A stretch of DNA of 64,000 nt from Actinomycetaceae bacterium (lineage in GTDB: Bacteria; Actinomycetota; Actinomycetes; Actinomycetales; Actinomycetaceae): contig JAQYDG010000004.1 in the NCBI GenBank assembly GCA_028724265.1, forward strand, positions 496,001 to 560,000, given 5' to 3'. This document shows positions 42,393 through 51,713 of this stretch, piece by piece (position 1 is the stretch's first letter; the number at the start of each line of letters is the position of its first letter). A program made the translations under genes and the position numbers. The notes under the pieces were generated by a model. The model worked only from the letters and a program-made list of their open reading frames with translations. It searched no databases and was not told where the DNA came from.

Positions 42393-43283
42393 ATGTTCAA
42401 CGCTGATTCCACGAAAGGGAGCACTGCACCTGCGCAGCTGGGCAAGCACCCTCAGCTGAAGCCCGTTGGCTCCGCGATGGACTTCAGACACTATATCGGA
42501 AATCTCTGGCAACGCCGCCACTTTATCGTCAAAGAATCCCAAGCGCGCGCTTTCGGCTCGATCAAAGATACCCGCCTAGGACGTATCTGGCTGATACTAC
42601 GGCCCTTCCTTGACTCCGCAATTTACTACGTCATCTTTGCGCTTCTTCTTTCCTTCTCCCGTGGAATGGATAACTTCGTTGGCTACCTTGTGATAGGCAC
42701 GATCGCCTTCCAGCTGCTCACAACTCACCTGAATGCCGCAACATCAGTGATCGGCAGCGGAAACGTGCTCGTGAACGCCTTCCACTTTCCACGCATGGCA
42801 CTGGTGTTTTCCTTCTCCCTGCGCACGCTTATCGACTTTTTGCCGACCTATATTGCGATGCTGCTTTTCGTCGTGATTGTGCCCCCACACGCGTTCCCTG
42901 GGCTGAGCTGGGCAGCGCTTCCTGCCGCCATCGCACTCGCACTGCCGTTTTGCCTTGGGCTTGCCATGATTTCTGCGACGCTCACCACCATTAATCCTGA
43001 TCTTAAATTCATATGGCCTCTCGTTCAGCGCTTCTGGTTCTACGGTTCTGGTATTTTTTGGACCATTGACATGTTCGCCTCCCGGCCTGCGGTACAGGAC
43101 CTGATGGAGCTCAATCCAGGCTGGGTGTTTCTGGATCTTCAACGCCAGATCATTTTGAACCAGACGATACCTGCGCTTGGTGAATGGTTGTATTTCCTCA
43201 GCTGGTCAACGGCAACCTTCGTGATTGGTTTCCTCCTTCTGTGGAAGAGCGAAGCAAAGATGGGAGAAGCCCTTGAACGATAG
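42393..43283 (+). CDS. ABC-2 type polysaccharide/teichoic-acid export permease
   Basis: 296 residues with about six membrane helices and the ABC-2 (Wzm/TagG) pattern: amphipathic FGSIKDTRLGRIWLILRPFLDSAIYY at the start, GYLVIGTIAFQLLTTHLNAATSVI, FHFPRMALVF and a C-terminal ELNPGWVFLDLQRQIILN. It should form the channel that moves an undecaprenyl-linked glycopolymer across the membrane with the ATPase of the next gene. GAGG stands five bases before the ATG. The ATPase start overlaps its last codons by 11 bases. Confidence 0.92.
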   Translation: MFNADSTKGSTAPAQLGKHPQLKPVGSAMDFRHYIGNLWQRRHFIVKESQARAFGSIKDTRLGRIWLILRPFLDSAIYYVIFALLLSFSRGMDNFVGYLVIGTIAFQLLTTHLNAATSVIGSGNVLVNAFHFPRMALVFSFSLRTLIDFLPTYIAMLLFVVIVPPHAFPGLSWAALPAAIALALPFCLGLAMISATLTTINPDLKFIWPLVQRFWFYGSGIFWTIDMFASRPAVQDLMELNPGWVFLDLQRQIILNQTIPALGEWLYFLSWSTATFVIGFLLLWKSEAKMGEALER

Positions 43284-44217
43284 CACGTATACGGGTGATG
43301 AAACTCGCATCTCCTTTCCTCCACTTCGCACCCAGCCGAGCATACCTCGCAACACGAAGCCGAGCAGTCAGGACGCACGCGACGTCACAGTCGTCGTCCA
43401 CCATGTGTCGCGCGATTTCATGGCCACTTCGTCCTCGCCGGAGGATCGCAAACGTGCAAAGTGGCATGCCAGGGTTATTGGCAAACTCCTGGGGCACGCA
43501 CCAAAAGTAAAAGTACACGCACTCAAGAATGTCAATCTTGTGGCACACTCAGGTGATTTTGTTGGAATCCTCGGTGAAAACGGTGCTGGAAAATCAACTC
43601 TCATTCAGGTGATGAGCGGTGCGATCCAACCGACGTCCGGAGAGGTGTATGCAGCCGATACACCAACCGTGATGGGTGTATCCGGGGCTCTGCTTCCTCA
43701 CCTTCCCGGTATTGAGAACGCACGCCTCGGCCTGTTGGCGCTCGGTTTTAGTCCCGCACAAGCGGAGGCTGCCCTCCCAGATATCCTCGATTTCACAGAT
43801 ATCGGCAACGCCATCTATCGTCCGATGAACACCTACTCCGCAGGTATGCGCGCCCGCCTCACCTTTGCGATCTCCACGGCGATTCAGCCTAAGATCCTCC
43901 TGATCGACGAGGGGCTTTCCACCGGCGACTCGACGTTCCAAGAAAAGAGCCGGGAACGTTCACAGAGAATGCTTGACGATGCGGGCACGATTTTTCTCGT
44001 CAGCCATTCAGCCGGCATGATTCGCACCATGTGCAATCGCGCGATTTGGCTACACAAAGGCGAAATTATTGCCGATGGTGATACCGAGAGTCTCTCCACA
44101 TACTACGAGCGGTGGGCTGACGCAGTGGCCAAGCACAAGACTGATACCGCCCAGAGAATCATCGAGGACTTGAAGCTCGGTTACAATCAACCGCATATTA
44201 ACGTGACGGCGCACTAG
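43273..44217 (+). CDS. ABC polysaccharide exporter ATP-binding protein
   Basis: 314 residues. Walker A GENGAGKST, Q-loop, signature YSAGMRARL, Walker B ILLIDEGLS and switch His in FLVSHSAGMIRT are intact, the TagH/Wzt order. There is a 45-residue N-terminal lead before the first strand (VTVVVHHVSRDFMA), and no C-terminal carbohydrate-binding domain, so recognition of a capped chain end is unlikely. The TTG at 43273 is chosen because GGGAG precedes it and the N-terminal extension upstream overlaps permease codons. It pairs with the permease to export a surface polymer. Confidence 0.93.
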   Translation: MNDSTYTGDETRISFPPLRTQPSIPRNTKPSSQDARDVTVVVHHVSRDFMATSSSPEDRKRAKWHARVIGKLLGHAPKVKVHALKNVNLVAHSGDFVGILGENGAGKSTLIQVMSGAIQPTSGEVYAADTPTVMGVSGALLPHLPGIENARLGLLALGFSPAQAEAALPDILDFTDIGNAIYRPMNTYSAGMRARLTFAISTAIQPKILLIDEGLSTGDSTFQEKSRERSQRMLDDAGTIFLVSHSAGMIRTMCNRAIWLHKGEIIADGDTESLSTYYERWADAVAKHKTDTAQRIIEDLKLGYNQPHINVTAH

Positions 44218-44265
44218 CCTAGCGACGGTTATCTTCTCCCCCGTATCCGGCGCGCCTTATGACAA

Positions 44266-45483
44266 CTACTGAACGGGCTGCGCATCCAAGGATCGCAGCT
44301 CTTGGGCATGAGCCTTGATATACGCGTCCGCAGTGTCGTTGAGGAACGCAGTACACAGGTTCTTTAACCTCGTTTCATCCAGGTTCACAATGGACTGCCC
44401 GTCTGGCGACCTTCCAGTGCCAGTAAACGGAGCCGTCACAAAGTTAATATCTGCACTACCAAGATTCCCCATGTCCTTTGCGAGGCTCAGCACGTCACGA
44501 AGCCCAAAACCCGAATCAATAGCTATATATGGACTCACCGTGTTGTACAGATCCATCAGCTTGGCTGGCGAGGAGAGAACATCCTTGGTCAACGTCTTGC
44601 CCAGAACGGCTTTGATCCACGCCTGCTGACGCCTCACGCGATCAAAATCACCGCCGGGCAGATCGTGGCGATCACGCACAAACGCCAATGCCTCTTTGCC
44701 GTTATACGTCTGAGATCCATCCATCACACTGTTGAGCTGCACACCACCCACGGCATCAGTCAGCCCCACAAAGGAGGTGAAATCAATCGTCGCAAAATGT
44801 GAAATCGGTATACCAGTCAGCTGCTGAGCAGTCGCAATCGCCAAGGCCGGACCGCCGAAGGAATATGCAGCGTTGATCTTATTCATTCCGTATCCGGGCA
44901 CGTTCACCCATGAATCACGCGGAATCGACATAACGTTGATCGCGCCGCGGTCTCCTGATATCTGCAGGATCATAAAGGCATCAGTTCGCTGGGCACCCAC
45001 CTTCCACTGAGACGGGTCACCAGCTGAAATCCGTGAGTCGGATCCCATGATAAGAAAATTAATCGCGCCAGTATCATTTGCAGCAGGTTGAGAGCCAGGA
45101 ACATTTTGAGCGTCTGCTACTGGATCACCAATCGTGTGCATGGAATGCAATTTTTGGGACAAGAACGCCCCGGCAGCCACAATAAAACAAGCCAACAGAA
45201 CCAGGAGCACCACGACGACGGTCACCACTTTGCGGGTGCCATGATGACGCTTTTCCACCTCAACAGTAACCGTCTCCGGAGTTTCACGTTCCGTGTCAGT
45301 GAAGATACCGCCTTGCCCAAGCGTCGTATTTGCATCTGCACGCACTTCCGATGATGCTTCATCGGCACGACCAGGTTGTGGAGTACCTCCTTCAATTCCC
45401 GCTGCATCGCCCGTCAGATCAGGAACGTCGCCGCCGGAACCCAGATCAGGAACGTCGCCAGAACCGCTGGTATGTTTGCCCAT
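44266..45483 (-). CDS. LytR-CpsA-Psr (LCP) family glycopolymer ligase
   Basis: 405 residues: a long acidic, Gly/Pro-rich cytosolic N-terminus (with GDVPDL twice), one membrane helix (about 88-110, VVTVVVVLLVLLACFIVAAGAF) and an extracytoplasmic LCP domain from about 140. Key residues are visible: NFLIMGSDSR, RTDAFMILQ, MSIPRDSWVNVPG, KINAAYSFGG and the Arg cluster ALAFVRDRHDLPGGDFDRVRRQQ. LCP enzymes transfer lipid-linked glycopolymers onto peptidoglycan. It fits downstream of the ABC exporter that it faces convergently. AAGGAG precedes the ATG at 45483. Confidence 0.95.
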   Translation of the reverse strand: MGKHTSGSGDVPDLGSGGDVPDLTGDAAGIEGGTPQPGRADEASSEVRADANTTLGQGGIFTDTERETPETVTVEVEKRHHGTRKVVTVVVVLLVLLACFIVAAGAFLSQKLHSMHTIGDPVADAQNVPGSQPAANDTGAINFLIMGSDSRISAGDPSQWKVGAQRTDAFMILQISGDRGAINVMSIPRDSWVNVPGYGMNKINAAYSFGGPALAIATAQQLTGIPISHFATIDFTSFVGLTDAVGGVQLNSVMDGSQTYNGKEALAFVRDRHDLPGGDFDRVRRQQAWIKAVLGKTLTKDVLSSPAKLMDLYNTVSPYIAIDSGFGLRDVLSLAKDMGNLGSADINFVTAPFTGTGRSPDGQSIVNLDETRLKNLCTAFLNDTADAYIKAHAQELRSLDAQPVQ

Positions 45484-45628
45484 CGTTGCTCCTTGCTCCT
45501 CGTCACCACACGCATTCGCATCTGAACATGATACGGAGGACATTCGAGGCACTCAGCAGCGCTATGTAACCTCATCCGATCGCTATTCTAGGCGAAAATC
45601 CGCGCCCACGCGCAGGCATATTTCTCCC

Positions 45629-45658
45629 TTGAGCACACCTTGATAGAATACATATGAT
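45629..45658 (+). promoter_or_regulatory. promoter of the GT4 glycosyltransferase gene
   Basis: TTGAGC (45629-45634), an 18-bp spacer and TATGAT (45653-45658, five of six consensus bases) lie 33 bp before the GTG start. The region is divergent from the LCP gene. Confidence 0.55.
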
Positions 45659-45691
45659 TCACGTAAATCTTTCAGGAAAGTTTGACGAGCA

Positions 45692-47308
45692 GTGCATATT
45701 CTTTTCGTCACTCAACAGTGGCAGCCCGAAACTGGTGTTGCTCAGCGGCGAGCCCGATGGATGGCGGATCAATTTCTCCACGCCGGCGCCAGTGTCAGCG
45801 TCATCTGCCCGCCGCCCCACTACCCGAAAGGCAAACTTCTTTCTGACGATCCGCGCTTTCAAGCCCATGCAGTCGCCACCATGGAACACGGTGAGACAGT
45901 CTATCGATCCAACTTCAGACCGCACACCAATAAACTGACAAGCAGAATAGTTGATCAGGCAGTCATCGCCGTCTCATCCCTTCGCTCAGCGCGCATAGCC
46001 GTCCGCGCCCAGAAACCTGACCTCGTCTTTTGCACCACTCCACCGCTACCAGCGGCGTTTACGGCTGCTATTGTAGCGTGGCGCTCACACGTTCCATACA
46101 TCATCGACTTGAGAGACGCATGGCCTGAGCTCGTTCCGTACACAATCGAAACGGAACGTGAACCCGGTCAACCACGGAAGACAGCACGAAGCTATGTGCG
46201 CGCTCTGATACTGCGGCCAATCCTTGCCGTTGGCGGAGCCCTGTTTGAACAGACGATCCGCGGCGCCTCCGGCGTGATTACCACCAGCGCTGAGCACGCC
46301 CGTCTGATCCGTTCCGAGCGTGGCATACCTTCACTGTGCCTCTCGAATCTCCTCCTGGCTGGCGAAGAGATGGATAGCGCGCCAACCGACAGTACTGGAA
46401 CGGTCGCTACAGCATGCAGTACGCTCACGGACGACGCACCCGGTAGTGTTGCACCAGCTACCGAAACACCAGTAGACCGCACACGTAGCAGCCTATTGAG
46501 ATCATCGATGGATGGGTCTGGCGCCGCATCGACCGCTGTGCCGACCTCCGTACCCACGCTCAATGTGCTCTATCCCGGAACGATTGGCCGCGCTCAAGGG
46601 CTTGAAAATGCGATACGAGCTGTCGCCATCGCCCAGGAAGCGGGAGTGAGGGTGAACCTTCTCTTCGTTGGAGGCGGTGTACATCGGCCAATCGTGCGAC
46701 GCGAAGTCCGGTGGCTGCATCTGGAAACAGTTCATTTCATCGACTGGGTGAGCCGCGACGACTTGCAAGCGTACACAGACGCGGCAGACACAATTCTAGT
46801 GCACCTGCAGGACTGGCCTCCGTTGGAGCACACAGTTCCATCGAAGGTATTTGACGCTATTGCATCCGGCAAGTTCGTCACGATTGCAGCTAACGGCGAG
46901 GCCGCACAACTCGTTATCGAATCCGGTGCGGGGCGTGCCGTCCCCGCAATGAATCCCCGTGCACTCGCCGACCTATGGATCAGCCTCGCCACCGATCGCG
47001 CCCAATTAGACACACATCAACGTGGTCCGCAGTGGATAAACGAACGCCGGCAGGTAATGGCGAGCGCGAAGGAACTCGACCATTTCATTCATGTTGTCTG
47101 TGCCGCACATGACTCAGCACAGCAGGTAAACAAGGCAAGTACTCTCCCCGAAAAAGCGCGCAGAGCAGTCCTCATTGCGAAACACATGGGGATCAATACG
47201 GTGCATTTCCTTCTCGTCGCGCGTTCGCATTTTAAGAATCAAGGTATCCGCCTTGCGGGAGGGATAGTAGACGAAGGGAGCCCCGCGCGTCAGCACGAAG
47301 CTCCCTAA
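45692..47308 (+). CDS. GT4-family glycosyltransferase
   Basis: 538 residues of GT-B fold, WcaI/WbuB-like: MHILFVTQQWQPETGVAQRRARWMA at the start, YIIDLRDAWPELVPY and GVITTSAEHARLI at the end of the first Rossmann domain, and VLYPGTIGRAQGLENAIRAVAIA plus HTVPSKVFDAIASGKFVTIAANGEAAQLV (donor site with E/K residues) in the second. The two domains are joined by an unusual Thr/Ser/Ala-rich insert of about 55 residues (about 230-285). The start is GTG, with AGGAAAG eleven bases upstream. It probably builds a lipid-linked repeat unit with the GT2-GT4 protein. Confidence 0.9.
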   Translation: MHILFVTQQWQPETGVAQRRARWMADQFLHAGASVSVICPPPHYPKGKLLSDDPRFQAHAVATMEHGETVYRSNFRPHTNKLTSRIVDQAVIAVSSLRSARIAVRAQKPDLVFCTTPPLPAAFTAAIVAWRSHVPYIIDLRDAWPELVPYTIETEREPGQPRKTARSYVRALILRPILAVGGALFEQTIRGASGVITTSAEHARLIRSERGIPSLCLSNLLLAGEEMDSAPTDSTGTVATACSTLTDDAPGSVAPATETPVDRTRSSLLRSSMDGSGAASTAVPTSVPTLNVLYPGTIGRAQGLENAIRAVAIAQEAGVRVNLLFVGGGVHRPIVRREVRWLHLETVHFIDWVSRDDLQAYTDAADTILVHLQDWPPLEHTVPSKVFDAIASGKFVTIAANGEAAQLVIESGAGRAVPAMNPRALADLWISLATDRAQLDTHQRGPQWINERRQVMASAKELDHFIHVVCAAHDSAQQVNKASTLPEKARRAVLIAKHMGINTVHFLLVARSHFKNQGIRLAGGIVDEGSPARQHEAP

Positions 47309-47436
47309 CTCATATATCCGCTATTTCTGCGGGATTCCTGTCCGTCTGGATCCCCGCACCTGCCTATAGAGATTCCAACAAACCAGCCAGGAGTCTCGCT
47401 GTCGAGAATCTGCAAGAAGATCTGCAGGCGAAAGTT

Positions 47437-48435
47437 CTACGCAACTCGCTGCACAGACATCCTCCCGAACTGAAGAAGTGCATCGCGCACCTCTCCTTCG
47501 GGCACGGCTTCGAGCTCCACTTCCGCGCGTGCAAGCCACTGCTCAGCGATAGCCTGAGTCTGCTCCATCACCGGATGTGCACGAAGCATGCCCACAACAT
47601 CCGCGAGAGCCTCGTCGGAACTCAAATCACCACGAAGAGCGTTCAAAATTCGCATCCCGGCATCATCCAGTGTTCCAGCCTGCGCCTGTTCTTGCAGCAA
47701 AATAGTCGGCATGGTCGCAACGCCGTCACGGAGATCCGTCCCAGGTGTCTTCCCTGTCGTTGCACCATCGGACACGATGTCAATCACGTCGTCAGCGATT
47801 TGGAATGCCACGCCGATACGTTCACCGAATCGTGCAACGGCATCGGCCACCTCCTCGCTTCCGCCACTGGAAAGAACACCATAACGGGCAGATGCTGCAA
47901 TTAGGGAGGCAGTCTTGTCCGACAACACGGAAAGATAGAACTCACGCATATTGACGCCGGGCTGAACACCAGCAGTCTCGTGGAACTGACCCTTGCACAG
48001 ACGTTCAAACGTGCGCGCATGGAGCTCCACTGCTCGCGGCCCCAAATGCGAAATCACGACAGAGGCTCTCGCAAAAAGAATGTCGCCAGCCAGAATAGCG
48101 CGGGAATTGCCGTAGACCTTCTGCGCAGCATCAACGCCTCGACGTTTCGGAGCCTCATCCATCACATCGTCGTGGTACAAGGACGCCAAATGCGTCAGCT
48201 CGACAACAACCGCTGAATCGAAGACGGCCTGTGCATCGGGGTGGGTGCCCAACTCGGCAGTCAACAGCACGAGCGCTGGACGCAGCCGCTTTCCGCCAGC
48301 CTGCGCCAGGTGCGAGGTGACGGGATCGAGAATCCCGTCACCGACCGACAGATGCACCATCAGCTCGCGTTCTACGCGATCCATGCGCTGGCCAAGAACC
48401 TCCCCGAGGGTGCCGTCAGCATATGGGAAGTTCAC
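47437..48435 (-). CDS. polyprenyl diphosphate synthase
   Basis: 332 residues with both aspartate-rich motifs of trans-prenyltransferases: YHDDVMDEAPKRRG near 85-98 and FQIADDVIDI near 215-225. It elongates farnesyl or geranylgeranyl diphosphate with IPP to a long chain. The GTG start overlaps the nuoN stop (GTGA), so it is part of the nuo transcript; the same order is usual in actinobacteria and suggests it makes the menaquinone side chain that complex I uses. Chain length cannot be predicted by eye. Confidence 0.92.
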   Translation of the reverse strand: MNFPYADGTLGEVLGQRMDRVERELMVHLSVGDGILDPVTSHLAQAGGKRLRPALVLLTAELGTHPDAQAVFDSAVVVELTHLASLYHDDVMDEAPKRRGVDAAQKVYGNSRAILAGDILFARASVVISHLGPRAVELHARTFERLCKGQFHETAGVQPGVNMREFYLSVLSDKTASLIAASARYGVLSSGGSEEVADAVARFGERIGVAFQIADDVIDIVSDGATTGKTPGTDLRDGVATMPTILLQEQAQAGTLDDAGMRILNALRGDLSSDEALADVVGMLRAHPVMEQTQAIAEQWLARAEVELEAVPEGEVRDALLQFGRMSVQRVA

Positions 48436-50096
48436 AGCAGAACCGCCGCCGCTTTAGCCACCAGGCCGAGGACTGGGCCAGGGAGAACACCGAGCAGAAC
48501 CGTAAGCGCCGCGGTGATGATCACGACCAGAATGGTGTAACCCTCGCTGGCAACCACAACAGTATTCGGGTTCGGATCACGGAAGAACATCAGCTGGATC
48601 AGGCGGAAGTAGAAGAACGCCGTCGCTGCCGAGGCAAGCACTGCGATAACGACAAGGACGGTTTCACCGCTGCCCACGCCCGCCATAAACACCTGGAACT
48701 TCCCGATGAAACCAGCAGTGAACGGGATACCAGCAAAGGAGAGCAGGAAAATTGCCATCGACGTGGCAAGCACAGGATTGGTGCGACCCAAGCCCTCCCA
48801 ACTCTTCAGGTGGTTCGCCTCGCCGAGTATCTCTCCGTCCTTCCCGCGCTCGCGTACCAACGTCGCAATGCCGAAGGCACCGATCGACGCCAGGCCGTAG
48901 GCCAGGAGGTAGAACACGACTCCAGCTGCAGCATCGGCCATCCGCGTCACAGCAAAAGCGCCGATCAGAATAAAGCCGGCGTGTGCGATGGACGAATATG
49001 CCAACATACGCTTGACGTCACCCTGCACAATGCCGAGCACAGTCCCAACGAGAATTGTGAGAATAACAATGACCCACAGGACGGGTTTGAGGGCGGCGAA
49101 CTGAGGAACCTCCTTCGCCTCGGGCTGAAGAAGCCCGGCAAGATTCACCGTGAAGACGAAACGCAGAATAGCAGCAAACGCCGCTGCTTTGACCCCAGCT
49201 GCCATAAACCCAGTGACCGGCGTGGGAGCACCCTGATACGTATCAGGCACCCACGAGTGGAACGGTACCGCGCCCACTTTGAAAAGCAGGCCAACCAGCA
49301 GGAGGAGTGCACCGAGCACAAACAGCATATTGAAGCTCTTCATGGACGGCTCACCCGAAATCTTCGCCAGCACAGTAGCGATTCCACCCAGCCGAGTGGT
49401 ACCCGTGTACCCATAGAGCATTGCCGCGCCCATGAGGAAGAACGCCGAGGAGAACGCACCAAGCAAGAAGTACTTAATGGCCGCTTCCTGGCTCAGAGCC
49501 CTGCGCCGGCGAGCTGTCGCTGCCAGCACATAGAGCGGAAGGCTCATGACTTCCAGCGAGATGAAAAGGGTCAGTGTGTCAAAAGCTGACGTGAACGCCA
49601 TCATCCCCGCAGTTGCAAACAGAGCCAACGGGAAAATCTCCGTCTGCTCGATGCCAGCTTCGGTTGCCAAGCGTTCCTCGTAAGAGCCTGGTTGCGTGGC
49701 AGCGTTCGCCACGAACGCGCCCTCACGTGTCTGCGTACGATCTGCCATGACGAGTATCGAGAGCAGTGCAAAGATCAGAATCAGCGTCTGGAAACCTAAG
49801 GCAAAACCATCCTCGACGAAGCCAGACCCCAGCAGGCCTCCCATTGGCGACTGCCGCGTCACCGTGTCCACAGCAACGACAAGCGCCTGCTTAGATGACA
49901 ACAGCACAGACCAACGAGCTGCGATCGCAATAATCGCACCGGCAAGCACCAGCACGCTCAGCGAAATCTGAGCCATCCGACGCGATTTGCGGGGTACGAA
50001 TGCTTCGAAAAGAACGCCGAGAACCCCACCGCCAGCAACGATCAACAGTGGCAGCAGCGCACTCCAATTGATAGCAGGAGAAGCGAGTGTGTTCAT
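48432..50096 (-). CDS. nuoN: NADH-quinone oxidoreductase subunit N
   Basis: 554 residues with about fourteen membrane helices, the antiporter-like subunit at the inner side of complex I's membrane arm. The family core LLVGLLFKVGAVPFHSWVPDTYQGAPTPVTGFMAAGVKAA carries a discontinuous helix lysine and the conserved FH-WxPD-Y segment. It pumps protons. The ATG at 50096 follows AAGGAGG and forms TGATG with the nuoM stop; a GTG one codon earlier is nearly as likely. Confidence 0.96.
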   Translation of the reverse strand: MNTLASPAINWSALLPLLIVAGGGVLGVLFEAFVPRKSRRMAQISLSVLVLAGAIIAIAARWSVLLSSKQALVVAVDTVTRQSPMGGLLGSGFVEDGFALGFQTLILIFALLSILVMADRTQTREGAFVANAATQPGSYEERLATEAGIEQTEIFPLALFATAGMMAFTSAFDTLTLFISLEVMSLPLYVLAATARRRRALSQEAAIKYFLLGAFSSAFFLMGAAMLYGYTGTTRLGGIATVLAKISGEPSMKSFNMLFVLGALLLLVGLLFKVGAVPFHSWVPDTYQGAPTPVTGFMAAGVKAAAFAAILRFVFTVNLAGLLQPEAKEVPQFAALKPVLWVIVILTILVGTVLGIVQGDVKRMLAYSSIAHAGFILIGAFAVTRMADAAAGVVFYLLAYGLASIGAFGIATLVRERGKDGEILGEANHLKSWEGLGRTNPVLATSMAIFLLSFAGIPFTAGFIGKFQVFMAGVGSGETVLVVIAVLASAATAFFYFRLIQLMFFRDPNPNTVVVASEGYTILVVIITAALTVLLGVLPGPVLGLVAKAAAVLL

Positions 50097-51697
50097 CACT
50101 TCAAGCCTCCTTGAAAGGTATCAAGAGCAGGTGCACTCTCAGCGCCCGCATGAGCCGTAAACACGGTGGATACCGTCTGATCGGCAACAGGATGAGCAAT
50201 ATCCAAAACTGACCCAGGGACGAAGCCTAAGAAAGCCATCGCCGCAATCAGGATGCCCGCCACCGTGCGTTCGCGTCCATCCATGTCCGTCACTTTGGAA
50301 TCCGGCTTCGGCCCAGTAAAGATCTTCTGGTATGGCCACAGAATGTATATCGCGGCGAGGATAACGCCGAAGACAGCAAGAATGCCAAGCACCTTCTGAG
50401 TGCTGAATGTGCCCACCAAAATCAGGTACTCGGGGACGAAGCCCGACAGGCCAGGCAGCGCGAGGGAAGCGAGACCGGCAATCAGGAAGAATCCCGCGAT
50501 CAACGGAGTAACTCGTTGCCAGCCGCCGTAGTCCGCCATTGCGTAGGAAGAGCCACGCCTGTTCAAGAAGCTTGCGGCCAGGAACAGACCACCGGTTGCC
50601 ACGCCGTGAGCCACCATATAGAGGATGGCACCAGCCAAGGCTGCGGAAGATCCGGAGAAGATACCGAGAACGATGAAGCCGAAGTGCGACACTGACGTAT
50701 AGGAAATCATGCGCAGCAGGTTCTTCTCGCTCACCGCCATAAATCCGCCCCACAGGATTGAAATCACTGCAAGAACCATGATCCAAAGCGCATTACTCTG
50801 CGCAGCCTCAGGAAAGAGCGGCAAAGCAATAGCAACCATGCCGAAGGTGCCGATCTTATCGAGAACACCCACAAGCAGGGTTGATGTGCCTGGCGTCGAA
50901 GCCGCAGCAGCATCTGGTAGCCAGGTGTGCAGAGGAAACATCGGCGCCTTGATCGCAAATGCGAGGAAGAAACTCAGGAACAGCAGAGTCTGCACAGTGC
51001 TGGATCCCGCCACAACATCAGAGAGGTTGTCGATCAGGAATACGGACTTTCCGCCGCTTCCCTTCACGTACACGCCGATCACGCCCACCAACATAATGAG
51101 GCCGCCCACCAGCGAATACACAACAAACTTCATTGCAGCCTTGCGGGCTTGGAACGCTCCGGCAACACCCTTACCATAACGACCGATCAAGAAGTACATC
51201 GGAACGATCATCACTTCAAACAGGATGTAGAACACAAAGACGTCGCGGGCGGCAAAGATGCCGATCATAATGGCTTCCAACGCCATTACCCAGCCGTAGT
51301 AGCCGTATCCGCCAAAGTCGTCATCATCGAAATCGTGCCACGAGGAGGCAACCACCAGCGGAACGAGGAACGTAGCCAGGCCGAGCATCGCTAAGCCCAA
51401 GCCGTTGACGCCCCACGCGAGTGTGACGCCGATCTGCGGAATCCAGCTGTATTGCTCGGAGAGCTGAACGCTCGCAGAGTTGTGGGCATCGAAACCGGAG
51501 AACGCCGCTACAAGGAACAGCACGAAAATCAGCACAGAGACGCCCAGGGAGAACTCGCGCGCCTTCGTGTGAAGCGCAGGAACGAGCCACACCAGAACCG
51601 AGGCGAGTACTGCGATACAGATCAGTACCGAAATCCACGGAAACGACGCTGCCTGCGTCCCTGCTGAAGATGCTAAGAAGAGGATTGATTGTTGCAT
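50096..51697 (-). CDS. nuoM: NADH-quinone oxidoreductase subunit M
   Basis: 533 residues, about fourteen membrane helices. Antiporter-like features include the TM5 glutamate region VFYILFEVMIVPMYFLIGRYG and the TM7-8 lysine region FLAFAIKAPMFPLHTWLPDAAAASTPGTS. It is the middle proton-pumping subunit of complex I. GAGGGGG precedes the ATG. A 16-bp gap separates it from nuoL. Confidence 0.96.
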   Translation of the reverse strand: MQQSILFLASSAGTQAASFPWISVLICIAVLASVLVWLVPALHTKAREFSLGVSVLIFVLFLVAAFSGFDAHNSASVQLSEQYSWIPQIGVTLAWGVNGLGLAMLGLATFLVPLVVASSWHDFDDDDFGGYGYYGWVMALEAIMIGIFAARDVFVFYILFEVMIVPMYFLIGRYGKGVAGAFQARKAAMKFVVYSLVGGLIMLVGVIGVYVKGSGGKSVFLIDNLSDVVAGSSTVQTLLFLSFFLAFAIKAPMFPLHTWLPDAAAASTPGTSTLLVGVLDKIGTFGMVAIALPLFPEAAQSNALWIMVLAVISILWGGFMAVSEKNLLRMISYTSVSHFGFIVLGIFSGSSAALAGAILYMVAHGVATGGLFLAASFLNRRGSSYAMADYGGWQRVTPLIAGFFLIAGLASLALPGLSGFVPEYLILVGTFSTQKVLGILAVFGVILAAIYILWPYQKIFTGPKPDSKVTDMDGRERTVAGILIAAMAFLGFVPGSVLDIAHPVADQTVSTVFTAHAGAESAPALDTFQGGLK

Positions 51698-51713
51698 GTT
51701 TGACTATTCCCCC

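Noticed and set aside
47309-47436. Terminator searched for after the nuo-polyprenyl synthetase operon
   Set aside because: Only a weak CTGCA/TGCAG pairing is present, with no T-run, so no terminator is called.
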